From a bacterium UBP4_UBA6127 (GTDB taxonomy: Bacteria; UBP4; UBA4092), in contig DIVR01000039.1 of NCBI GenBank assembly GCA_002428325.1, positions 24,994 through 38,003 of the forward strand: DNA of 13,010 bases. The letters run 5' to 3'. Positions within the stretch are counted from its first letter, which is position 1. Each line of letters begins with the position of its first letter. The translations under genes and the position numbers were made by a program. Shown one piece after another: positions 1 to 6,285 of the stretch. Below the pieces are notes generated by a model. It searched no databases. It saw only the letters and a program-made list of their open reading frames with translations, and was not told where the DNA came from.

Positions 1-5
1 TGTGG

Positions 6-12
6 CTCCTTT
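6..12 (-). promoter_or_regulatory. Possible ribosome binding site of the next minus-strand gene, whose start lies off the left edge
   Basis: Read on the minus strand this is AAAGGAG, with only five bases left before the window ends. A start codon at normal spacing would fall just outside the window. It sits downstream of the hairpin that follows mdh, so a further minus-strand gene probably follows. No coding sequence can be checked, so this is inference from one motif. Confidence 0.35.
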
Positions 13-29
13 AGACTCTGAACATACTG

Positions 30-63
30 AAGGCGGAACAATTCTATTAAATTGTTCCGCCTT
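30..63 (-). terminator. Hairpin downstream of mdh, probable transcript 3' end
   Basis: A perfect 14-bp inverted repeat (30-43 with 50-63) encloses a six-base loop (44-49). It begins 20 bases past the mdh stop codon. The stem has a GC-rich base and an A/T-rich top. On the minus strand there is no run of T after the stem, so it is not a textbook intrinsic terminator. It could instead protect the mdh transcript 3' end or act with a factor. Confidence 0.6.
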
Positions 64-83
64 ATAACTTACTTCAAAACAAC

Positions 84-1010
84 TTATTTTTCAATTTGCT
101 CGTAGATATCCTTGAGGACTTTAGCTGAATTCTGGAGTCCAGCGGTTTCCGTTTCAGTGAGTTTCGGAGTCAGGACCTGTTCGGCGCCATTCTTACCCAC
201 AATAGTCGGAATACTCAGGCAGACATCTGATATCCCCAAGGCACCTGTCTGATAACTGGAGATGGGAAGAACAGATTTTTTATCCAAGGCAATAGCTTCA
301 GTTACTATCTTGATGGAAAGGCCGACAGCATAACCGGCTCCGCCTTTTAAACGGATAACTTCAGCGCCGCTCTTTTTGGTGAAATCGAATATTTCTTTGG
401 TCCATTCTTCGGAAAATCCGGGCATGCAAGCCAGGGGAGTCCCATTCACATTGGCGCTGGACCAGACCGGTATCATGGAATCGCCATGTTCACCTAGAAT
501 CAAGGCATCCACCTGGGTGGGATTAATATTGAAATGGTCGGCAATCAAAGACCGGAACCGGGAAGAATCCAGGACGGTTCCCAGTCCAATTGCCCGATTG
601 GCAGGTAATCCCAGCATTTCTTTGCCTAACCGGGTCAAAATGTCCACGGGATTGGCAACTACAAATAATATCCAGTTTTCAGGAAGTTTCAGTTTAGCCA
701 CTTCACCCATGATATTTTTGAAGAGGGAGACATTGCGGTTAATAAGTTGAAGCCGGCTTTCATCCGGTTTCCGGCGAAGGCCTGCTGTAACAATGATTAT
801 ATCCGACCCTTCGGCGCATTCGTAACCGCCGCCGGAGAATTTCTGGGAAGCGCTTAAAGAGGCGCCGTGGCGAAGGTCAAGAGCTTCGCCTCCTGCAACA
901 TCAGCCGCCACATCTACCAGGGCAATTTCATTCACCACACCACCAAGTTGAAGTGCATAAGCAGCAGTAGAACCGACTCGACCGGCTCCACCAATAATTG
1001 TAACTTTCAT
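84..1010 (-). CDS. mdh: Malate dehydrogenase (NAD-dependent, LDH-like type)
   Basis: Interconverts malate and oxaloacetate in the cytoplasm with NAD(H), a TCA-cycle step. The 308-residue length is normal for the LDH/MDH superfamily. The N-terminal Rossmann fold has the glycine motif GGAGRVGS (residues 7-14) and Asp33, which favours NAD over NADP. The substrate loop reads AGLRRKPDESR (76-86). Arg80 stands where lactate dehydrogenases have Gln102, so malate rather than lactate is expected. Other expected catalytic residues are Arg86, Asp148, Arg151 and His175 (in GEHGDS). The ATG is preceded by AAAGGAG at good spacing. The strand matches the aconitase-icd-sucCD cluster, but about 7 kb of other genes separate them. 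A hairpin follows the stop codon. The divergent upstream neighbour is a nucleoside hydrolase. The family is certain and malate specificity is very likely. Confidence 0.96.
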   Translation of the reverse strand: MKVTIIGGAGRVGSTAAYALQLGGVVNEIALVDVAADVAGGEALDLRHGASLSASQKFSGGGYECAEGSDIIIVTAGLRRKPDESRLQLINRNVSLFKNIMGEVAKLKLPENWILFVVANPVDILTRLGKEMLGLPANRAIGLGTVLDSSRFRSLIADHFNINPTQVDALILGEHGDSMIPVWSSANVNGTPLACMPGFSEEWTKEIFDFTKKSGAEVIRLKGGAGYAVGLSIKIVTEAIALDKKSVLPISSYQTGALGISDVCLSIPTIVGKNGAEQVLTPKLTETETAGLQNSAKVLKDIYEQIEK

Positions 1011-1217
1011 GAATATATCTCCTTTGCAGAGGTTAGGAATGGACCAAAACTCGCTTTTATTATCTTAGCATTTTCAGGGAGGTTTTTGAATTGAATCTCC
1101 CTTTTACGAGGGAATCGGCTGTTTTGTACCCCAGAAAAGAAGGAATTTCATTGTATACTATCTGGAAATGAACCCTTTGCAAGCCAGCAAGATAATTTGT
1201 CAGAAAGAAGAAATTTC
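1011..1217. promoter_or_regulatory. Divergent intergenic region between mdh and the nucleoside hydrolase
   Basis: This region must hold the start signals of mdh (minus) and the nucleoside hydrolase (plus). For mdh a weak sigma70-like pair can be drawn on the minus strand: TTCAAA (1085-1090), a 17-bp spacer, and TAAGAT (1062-1067). For the plus strand, TATACT at 1154-1159 resembles a -10 box but has no convincing -35 box. An imperfect inverted repeat (GGGAGGTT 1077-1084 with AATCTCCC 1094-1101) overlaps the candidate mdh -35 box. A second short stem could use the same TCCC bases with 1109-1113. None of this is strong enough to name a regulator. Confidence 0.3.
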
Positions 1218-2147
1218 ATGAAAATACCTGTCCTAATGGATTGTGACCCTGGCCATGATGATGCCATAGCCCTTTTATTAGCATTCGCTTCTCCTGAATT
1301 GGATGTTAAAGCCATAACCGTTGTCGGGGGCAATCAGACTGTTGAGAAGACCACTCTGAATGCTTTGAAAATCCTGGAACTGGCCGGAGTAACTAATGTA
1401 CCAGTAGCTTCAGGAGCATCTCACCCTCTGGTAAGAAAGTTGGAAACAGCTCCCCAAGTCCATGGTGAGACTGGATTGGATGGGCCTTCTTTTCCTGTCC
1501 CCCAGTTGAAACCTTCTCCCTTAAAAGCCATCGAACTCATGGCAAAGGTTCTCAAAGAATCACCGGAACCGGTTACCTTGATTCCCACAGCTCCTTTAAC
1601 CAATGTCGCCCTGTTATTGAGCCTGTATCCTGAATTAAATCCTCAAATCAAACAAATTGTGATGATGGGGGGAGCGGCGGTTGGAGGAAACTGGAGTCCT
1701 GCCGCTGAATTTAATATTTTGGTGGATCCTGAAGCTGCCAGAATTGTTTTTGAGGCGGGGATTCCCTTAGTAATGTGTGGATTGGATGTAACCCATCAGG
1801 CCCAGATATTCCCTGAAGAAGTGGAACTCCTGCGGGCTCAGGGAAATCAGGTCAGCCGAGTGGTGGCAGAGCTGATTGATTATTTTGCCGGATTCCATAA
1901 ACAGTTTGGACTCAAGGGAAGCCCTTTGCATGACCCGGTGGCCGTCGCTTATTGCCTGAAACCGGAAATCTTCCAGACCAGAGATTATCATGTGGATATC
2001 GAATTAAGCGGGGAATTCTCTTCCGGAGCCACCATCGTGGACTGGTATCATCGAACCGGTAAACCCCTTAATGCGAAGATTGTCCTTGATATCCAACGGG
2101 AAGACTTTATCAAGATGGTAATGGATGCCTTGAAACAGTATCCTTGA
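1218..2147 (+). CDS. Inosine-uridine preferring nucleoside hydrolase (ribonucleoside hydrolase)
   Basis: Hydrolyses the N-glycosidic bond of ribonucleosides to give ribose and a free base, for salvage in the cytoplasm. The calcium-binding signature DCDPGHDDA (residues 8-16) is at the N terminus, as in E. coli RihA/RihB-type enzymes. Family-typical segments PTAPLTNVALLL (123-134), EFNILVDPEAA (164-174) and LHDPVAVAY (237-245) follow. His238-Asp239 supply the C-terminal active-site and calcium ligand. From this ATG the protein has 309 residues, the usual family length. The frame is open back to a TTG at 1197, but the ATG has an AGAAAGAAG-type ribosome binding site just upstream and puts the metal motif where it belongs. 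Base preference (pyrimidine or purine) cannot be read reliably. The next plus-strand gene starts 126 bp downstream; a functional link to it is not evident. Confidence 0.94.
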   Translation: MKIPVLMDCDPGHDDAIALLLAFASPELDVKAITVVGGNQTVEKTTLNALKILELAGVTNVPVASGASHPLVRKLETAPQVHGETGLDGPSFPVPQLKPSPLKAIELMAKVLKESPEPVTLIPTAPLTNVALLLSLYPELNPQIKQIVMMGGAAVGGNWSPAAEFNILVDPEAARIVFEAGIPLVMCGLDVTHQAQIFPEEVELLRAQGNQVSRVVAELIDYFAGFHKQFGLKGSPLHDPVAVAYCLKPEIFQTRDYHVDIELSGEFSSGATIVDWYHRTGKPLNAKIVLDIQREDFIKMVMDALKQYP

Positions 2148-2273
2148 TTTATTTCCTCAACGCTTATTGCTGCTTTCCCATGGAATAATCAGGGGGTATT
2201 GGATATACTATTAAACTCAATTTATTCAGCAGAGATGAATTGTTTTCTATGGATAGGGAAGGAGACTCAGATA

Positions 2274-2987
2274 ATGGAACAGGATTTTCAGCTGGAACCC
2301 TGGTTGATGGAATTGAATCGGAAGCTGCTGGAAGCTTTTGCGGGAAGGGTATTATTTATTGGGCATATTGGCAGCTGGGTAAGGGGTGAAGCCGGGCCTG
2401 AGAGTGATATTGATGTAAATGTGGTGATGGAGACCCTCTCTGGAGAGGATATTCAGACTTATCACCAAATCATTAAGGGAATGCCTTTCAGGGAAAAAGC
2501 CTGTGGATGCCTGGTTTCAAAAGATGAGCTGACAGCCTGGCCTCGGCATGAGCTGTTCCATTTCATAAAGGGATGCCGGGTGTTATACGGGTCTCTGGAT
2601 CATCTGGTGGATGAACCCACTCCCTTAGAATTAATTGATTACTTAAAAATCACGGCTTCAGCCATGACTCATTATACTCGGCACCGGATGATTTATTCTC
2701 CTGATTTGAAAGCCGAAGTCCATGACCTGAAAATGGCTTATAAAAGCAGCTTCTTTGTATTTCAGGTTTGGGCTTATCTGACAGACCATCAATTCCTACT
2801 GACTAAAAAAGAGATGCTGGAATACCTGGATGATGATTTGGATATTCAAATTCTCAAATCCAGCTTGGAATGGGAAAGATTAACCACCGACAGGGAAGAC
2901 CGGCCGCTGGATTATTTTAAGAACCTCTCCTGTTGGGCAGGCCGAATGCTCCTGAGAGCTGAAGATGCCCGAAAATCTATCTCCTGA
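2274..2987 (+). CDS. Nucleotidyltransferase-fold protein with helical C-terminal domain, function unknown
   Basis: Residues 26-50 carry the signature of the minimal nucleotidyltransferase / DNA polymerase beta superfamily: GSWVRG (33-38), then SDIDVNV (44-50), with Asp45 and Asp47 as the metal-binding pair. A segment ending in CRVLYG resembles the close of such domains. The C-terminal half (from about residue 115) looks mostly helical, as in aminoglycoside nucleotidyltransferases and MNT/HEPN-type proteins. The substrate is unknown. It could adenylylate an antibiotic, a protein or a small molecule. The chosen ATG follows GGGAAGGAG at nine-base spacing and gives 237 residues. The open frame reaches back to a TTG at 2199, but that has no such signal. 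It is convergent with the lyase gene, with only nine bases between the stop codons. Confidence 0.85.
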   Translation: MEQDFQLEPWLMELNRKLLEAFAGRVLFIGHIGSWVRGEAGPESDIDVNVVMETLSGEDIQTYHQIIKGMPFREKACGCLVSKDELTAWPRHELFHFIKGCRVLYGSLDHLVDEPTPLELIDYLKITASAMTHYTRHRMIYSPDLKAEVHDLKMAYKSSFFVFQVWAYLTDHQFLLTKKEMLEYLDDDLDIQILKSSLEWERLTTDREDRPLDYFKNLSCWAGRMLLRAEDARKSIS

Positions 2988-2996
2988 TAATAGTAT

Positions 2997-4238
2997 TTAT
3001 CGGGGATAAGTCAGCCTGTATCGGGAGACAGAATAATGCCTTGGAGAAACCCCTTCCTTAGCCTTCTGAAGGTAGGCTGAGTCATTTAATCCCCAGGCAG
3101 CGGTCCAAATCAGGGTGGACAATCCTCCCTGGTTGATGCCTCCGGGGGATATCTCCTGATAAGGCCATTTCTGTTTAGGGTCACGATAGGGAGCCAGGAA
3201 ATCAATGGCTTTTTTCAAGCTTCGGCCATCGGTCGTTTTATAATTCCACAAATCCACCCCCACATTATGTCCCACTTCTGCCAGCTGGGTCAGGGCATTG
3301 AGGTTGTAGAGAGAATAGGCAAAAGCTTTGGTCCTTCGAAGTTCCTGGGGTTGTCCTCCATCAGGATTGATCTGAAGAGCAATTCGAGATTTTCCTTTCT
3401 CAACCATTTGCCTGGCCAGGCTGATATTCCCGACAAACAAGGCGACTGATGCCGCCTGGGTATCATACCAACTGCCGATATTGTTTTTCAATTCAGCCGC
3501 TTTTTTCCCATGGTCGCTTTGGGTCAGCCACTGAAGATATTGGGACATCCATTTTCTGATTTCTCTTTGATACCCTGCAGCTCCATCCGGATAATAAGTA
3601 TTCCACCCCGTCCAGGATTCCATGACTCGGAGCCAGTTGCAGAGGCTGGCAATAGGCGAAATATCAATTGTGCCAACCGGAGTACCGGTTTTTTTCTCGG
3701 GCAGCCATTGGGAATAAAGGGCGTTGGGATTCACCCGGGTTTGGGGGTCAAGATACCATGTATGGATGAGTTTGGCAGCCTGCCGGGCATATTTATCTTC
3801 TCCGGTCAGGTACCATGCCAGAGTCAGTATTTCTACATCATTTCTAAAATCACCCCAGGCGTTAGAATCAGTTCCTCTTCTGTTTTCAGGATTGGCTTTT
3901 CCATCCTGGATTTTCCAGGTAGTGGTACCTGAGGTTGATACAATTGGCCATAAGTAAGGGCCTATGCTCAGGTAATCATGTTTATCCCCTGAAGGAGGCA
4001 TCCATTTTTTACTCATGACGGTATAGGGCCCCTTTTTAAGGGCTTCATCGGCCTGTTTAAGCAAATTATCCAGGGCTGGCTGAAGGGAAGGGTCTTTTTG
4101 CTGAACCATGGCTCTTGTTTTCTCCAGGTTCTCACCCCTCAGGGTCATTAATTTTAAGGGAGTGGCCGCCTCGCTGAGGCTGATACAACAAATCAACAGG
4201 AAGGATAAAATGAGTGAAAGATAATTTTGGTGAAACAT
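2997..4238 (-). CDS. Secreted alginate-lyase-like polysaccharide lyase
   Basis: Probably cleaves a uronic-acid-containing polysaccharide (alginate or a glucuronan) by beta-elimination outside the cytoplasm. The 413-residue product starts with a Sec signal peptide: a hydrophobic stretch at about residues 6-22, with likely cleavage near Ala24-Ala25. The mature part resembles the alginate lyase domain family (PF05426; alpha/alpha-toroid). Landmarks are KWMPPSGDKHDYLSIGPYLWP (78-98, conserved core), NNIGSWYDTQ (252-261) and RTKAFAYSLYNL (302-313) with Arg302, Tyr308 and Tyr311 as candidate catalytic residues. I recall the middle motif as NNH in related lyases, with His in catalysis; here Ile254 takes that place. 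The start has AGGGAG upstream. It lies 24 bp after the PNPOx-family gene on the same strand, so the two are probably cotranscribed. Exact substrate and activity are uncertain. Confidence 0.85.
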   Translation of the reverse strand: MFHQNYLSLILSFLLICCISLSEAATPLKLMTLRGENLEKTRAMVQQKDPSLQPALDNLLKQADEALKKGPYTVMSKKWMPPSGDKHDYLSIGPYLWPIVSTSGTTTWKIQDGKANPENRRGTDSNAWGDFRNDVEILTLAWYLTGEDKYARQAAKLIHTWYLDPQTRVNPNALYSQWLPEKKTGTPVGTIDISPIASLCNWLRVMESWTGWNTYYPDGAAGYQREIRKWMSQYLQWLTQSDHGKKAAELKNNIGSWYDTQAASVALFVGNISLARQMVEKGKSRIALQINPDGGQPQELRRTKAFAYSLYNLNALTQLAEVGHNVGVDLWNYKTTDGRSLKKAIDFLAPYRDPKQKWPYQEISPGGINQGGLSTLIWTAAWGLNDSAYLQKAKEGVSPRHYSVSRYRLTYPR

Positions 4239-4262
4239 AGTTAAGACTCCCTTTTATAATAA

Positions 4263-4727
4263 TTATTCTGGTTCAATATTCTTTTTTCCGGAGATTCTAT
4301 CCGGTCGAATCTCTACAATAGCACAGGTAGCGGCCATCTCATCGGTTATGGGGTGAAAGGGTCTGCCGGCTGCAAAATGTTCCATGAAAACCTGCAGGAT
4401 TTTAGTTTTAAGGGGTAACGGGTCAAGGCATCGGGCTGTCCCGAAGACCTGCACACAATGGTATCGAGTGGCGCTCTTGCAGGGTGTTTCCTTTAGGTCG
4501 ATTTTATCTACCCGATAGACTGTAAAACAGACTCTGGGATTATGGATGATATTAAGTAATTTTTGTCCTTTCGGGGCACAATGGAAATAAATCTTCTTCT
4601 CCCAGTAAACATAATCCAACGGTACAGTATAGGGATAACCCTCTTTTCCAATCGTGGACAGCTGTCCGATAAAATTACTTTCCAGAAAAATCTCAGCTTC
4701 GGGTAGTGTCATCACTATTTTAGGCAT
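4263..4727 (-). CDS. Pyridoxamine 5'-phosphate oxidase (PNPOx)-family flavin-binding protein, NimA-like
   Basis: A 154-residue split-barrel flavoprotein of the PNPOx-like superfamily, closest in style to NimA-type 5-nitroimidazole reductases and uncharacterised flavin-nucleotide-binding proteins. Typical segments are LSTIGKEGYPYTVPLDY (23-39), IYFHCAPKGQKLLNIIHNP (46-64, the conserved core, with His49 at the NimA-like position) and a final IVEIRPDRISGKKN (137-150). The real substrate is unknown, and resistance to nitroimidazoles should not be assumed. The open frame runs upstream to 4856, but that extension is unrelated to the family and would overlap the divergent gene at 4791. The ATG at 4727 gives the normal family length; ATG at 4712 is an alternative. 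No good ribosome binding site precedes either. A possible promoter at 4739-4768 would make the message nearly leaderless. It probably forms an operon with the downstream lyase. Confidence 0.85.
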   Translation of the reverse strand: MPKIVMTLPEAEIFLESNFIGQLSTIGKEGYPYTVPLDYVYWEKKIYFHCAPKGQKLLNIIHNPRVCFTVYRVDKIDLKETPCKSATRYHCVQVFGTARCLDPLPLKTKILQVFMEHFAAGRPFHPITDEMAATCAIVEIRPDRISGKKNIEPE

Positions 4728-4738
4728 GGTCTTATTGT

Positions 4739-4768
4739 ATGATAAGAGAAATATTTTAAACAGGTAAA
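4739..4768 (-). promoter_or_regulatory. Candidate sigma70-type promoter for the PNPOx-lyase pair
   Basis: On the minus strand TTTACC (4763-4768) and TATCAT (4739-4744) are separated by 18 bp. These match the -35 and -10 consensus at four and five of six bases. Transcription would start near 4732, giving a 5' leader of only about five bases before ATG 4727. That fits the missing ribosome binding site but is unproven. The gap to the divergent gene is only 63 bp, so any promoter for that gene shares it. Confidence 0.3.
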
Positions 4769-4790
4769 TTTCAGTCGTTGGGAACCCAAT

Positions 4791-5933
4791 ATGTCGGAAC
4801 TGACAGAAAATTTGAATAAGCTGATAACGAGTATAGAGAATGAATCTCTGGAACATCTAACCGGGTTGGCAGAATACTGGGCGCAGCATGTGGTCAAGCA
4901 GGGGGGGGAGTGTTATGCCTATGGGGATGAACCTTTCTGGAGAGAGGCGGTCCATCGGGCCGGAGGGCTTTCCCTGATGAGGCTGCTGACCCCGGAAGTG
5001 GTACTTGATAAAAATGATTTAATCTTTTTCCAATGGGACCAGGAGGATGGATGGGAAAATCGGTTTAACCAGATGGGGCCGCATCTGGCTGAAGGAGCGC
5101 AGATATTCCTTTTTAGCAGGGAAAAAGGATTGGATGAATTGGAACAGAGAACCTGGATGCTTCAAGGGCAATATTATAAAATACTGACCTCCAACGAGGT
5201 CCCACCTTTTGCCCGTAAAATGAGTCATATCCTGAATTACTGGGTCATGACAGCTGAATTCATCAGTGCCTGTACCCGGCTGGGGGTTATGCCTAATATC
5301 CTGGTTTCTATTACCCATCCCCGAGGATATTCCTTGAATGGAAAATGTTTTTATTCCCGATTCTGGCAGGAGGGTTTAGTAAAACCTCAGGCTGAGGGAG
5401 TCTTAGGTCATCGGTATTTGGATGAATGCAAAGTTATCCTGGAGAAGTTTCAATCTCAGAAAGATCGATTTGCCCAAGCCATTGACTGGGTGCATAAAAC
5501 TCAGGTAAACAAAGGAGAAATCAGGGAAACCATTGCCGGACACTGGGCCTCTTATCTCCCTGGTGACAGTCAGACCCCCGATTGGCTTAAAAGTAATCAT
5601 CCCCTAAAACAAGGGGATGTGCGAATTATGTTGGATTATAACTATTATCCCGAGGAAGAAGTCACCTCTTTATTGAGTGCGGGAGTTAAAGTCATATTGA
5701 TGCTGACCTCCCGGAAGGATGACGGGCCTTTTAAAGGGTTAAAACCGTCCGTTATGGGGCAAGCTGTGAAAACATGGAAGGAAGTGCCGCCTCATGATAA
5801 TCTGCTTCTTCTGGATGGGTATTGGCCATGGTTTGATGCTGGATTATCTTTGCCGGATTTTCCTTATCCCTTTTGTCCTCTTTCCTGGTTCAGCCATGGA
5901 TTGGCTCATGGTCTGTTATGTGAGAATGCCTAG
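4791..5933 (+). CDS. Uncharacterised protein, possibly two SIS (sugar isomerase)-like domains
   Basis: I do not recognise this 380-residue protein as a named family. It has no signal peptide or membrane segment, so it is probably cytoplasmic. It appears to have two similar alpha/beta halves. The first (about 1-175) has a leading helix, then GGECYAYGDEPFWREAVHRAG and a strand/turn near NDLIFFQWDQ. The second (about 205-380) repeats helix, KQGDVRIMLDYNYY, GVKVILMLTS and an ending LSWFSHGLAHGLLCENA. The order resembles SIS phosphosugar-binding domains, where a strand, a Ser/Thr-rich loop and a helix recur. The usual Ser/Thr loop (GxGxS) is not clear, so it may have lost or changed ligand binding. 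A metabolite-binding role is only a guess. The start ATG has a weak ribosome binding site overlapped by a short inverted repeat (TTGGG/CCCAA, 4778-4789). An 8-bp hairpin in the coding region looks fortuitous. Confidence 0.8.
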   Translation: MSELTENLNKLITSIENESLEHLTGLAEYWAQHVVKQGGECYAYGDEPFWREAVHRAGGLSLMRLLTPEVVLDKNDLIFFQWDQEDGWENRFNQMGPHLAEGAQIFLFSREKGLDELEQRTWMLQGQYYKILTSNEVPPFARKMSHILNYWVMTAEFISACTRLGVMPNILVSITHPRGYSLNGKCFYSRFWQEGLVKPQAEGVLGHRYLDECKVILEKFQSQKDRFAQAIDWVHKTQVNKGEIRETIAGHWASYLPGDSQTPDWLKSNHPLKQGDVRIMLDYNYYPEEEVTSLLSAGVKVILMLTSRKDDGPFKGLKPSVMGQAVKTWKEVPPHDNLLLLDGYWPWFDAGLSLPDFPYPFCPLSWFSHGLAHGLLCENA

Positions 5934-5950
5934 ATAAATCTGGTGGTCCT

Positions 5951-6052
5951 ATAAAAATAAAGAGAATATTATCATTGGTTATCTGGGCAATACTATCTTT
6001 TTCTTTATTTATCGGTTCGGTTTTGGGTATTACACCTCAGATATGGATTTGA
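5951..6052 (+). pseudogene. Possible relic of a secreted or membrane protein N terminus
   Basis: In the gap after the SIS-like gene, the frame starting at 5951 reads IKIKRILSLVIWAILSFSLF, then IGSVLGITPQIWI and a TGA at 6050-6052. This looks like a Sec signal peptide: a basic start, a long hydrophobic core and a small-residue end (GSVLG). There is no ATG; ATA is the only codon at a natural beginning, and the reading stops after about 33 codons. It could be the decayed 5' end of a lost secreted-protein gene, a tiny membrane peptide with an unusual start, or chance in AT-rich DNA. No coding sequence continues beyond the stop. Confidence 0.25.
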
Positions 6053-6088
6053 GATTGATTGAGTCCCATCAAGATAAATAACCAAGGA

Positions 6089-6232
6089 TTATTTCTTTTT
6101 GCATTCCGGGCAAACATCATCTTTAAAACAATCTTTACAGGCGATGATGCCACAGTAAATACACTGGTATAATTGTTTGGCGCCCGCCTGGCAGTATTTG
6201 CATATTCCCCAGCCATCTCTGGTAAAAGCCAT
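6089..6232 (-). CDS. Small eight-cysteine zinc-ribbon protein (47 residues)
   Basis: The minus strand encodes a short protein beginning MAFTRDGWGICKYCQAG and ending CPECKKK. It has four CxxC pairs: Cys11/14, Cys24/27, Cys32/35 and Cys41/44. This spacing should bind two zinc ions in a ribbon or cross-brace arrangement. The start is supported by an almost ideal Shine-Dalgarno sequence (GGAGGTGAT, at 6238-6246) five bases before the ATG. It lies 53 bp after the GH66 gene on the same strand and could be cotranscribed with it. Eight evenly paired cysteines plus a strong ribosome binding site make chance unlikely. The role is unknown; such mini-proteins can bind nucleic acid or proteins, or form a rubredoxin-like metal site. 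Nothing here separates these options. Confidence 0.8.
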   Translation of the reverse strand: MAFTRDGWGICKYCQAGAKQLYQCIYCGIIACKDCFKDDVCPECKKK

Positions 6233-6237
6233 TAGTC

Positions 6238-6246
6238 ATCACCTCC
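6238..6246 (-). promoter_or_regulatory. Very strong Shine-Dalgarno site of the zinc-ribbon gene
   Basis: Read on the minus strand this is GGAGGTGAT, complementary over nine bases to the 3' end of 16S rRNA, and five bases from the ATG at 6232. It decides the start of the small gene and suggests high translation. Most other genes here have only AAGGAG-like sites. Confidence 0.75.
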
Positions 6247-6285
6247 GAGCCCATTGTATCATTTATAAGGGTTAATAGTATTCAT

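Noticed and set aside
1197..1217. TTG start for the nucleoside hydrolase
   Set aside because: The ATG at 1218 has a ribosome binding site and gives the standard N terminus before the calcium motif.
2199..2273. TTG start and 25 extra residues for the nucleotidyltransferase-like protein
   Set aside because: GGGAAGGAG at nine-base spacing supports ATG 2274; the extension has no such signal.
2274..2987. MNT-HEPN toxin-antitoxin system
   Set aside because: There is no separate HEPN gene, no clear RxxxxH RNase motif in the C-terminal half, and no paired small gene.
2982..3005. Imperfect hairpin over the two convergent stop codons as a bidirectional terminator
   Set aside because: It depends on G-U pairs on one strand only and has no T-run, so the evidence is too weak.
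3675..3697. AACCGG/CCGGTT hairpin followed by T's on the plus strand
   Set aside because: It looks like an intrinsic terminator, but lies within the lyase coding region and antisense to it; the six-base stem is short.
3510..3932. 140-residue plus-strand reading opposite the lyase
   Set aside because: It is a shadow of a well-supported gene; the composition is low-complexity and there is no start signal.
4728..4856. 43-residue N-terminal extension of the PNPOx-family protein
   Set aside because: It overlaps the divergent gene, is unlike the family and lacks a ribosome binding site.
5598..5619. CATCCCCT/AGGGGATG 8-bp hairpin
   Set aside because: It is inside the coding sequence of the SIS-like protein with no sign of function; such stems occur by chance.
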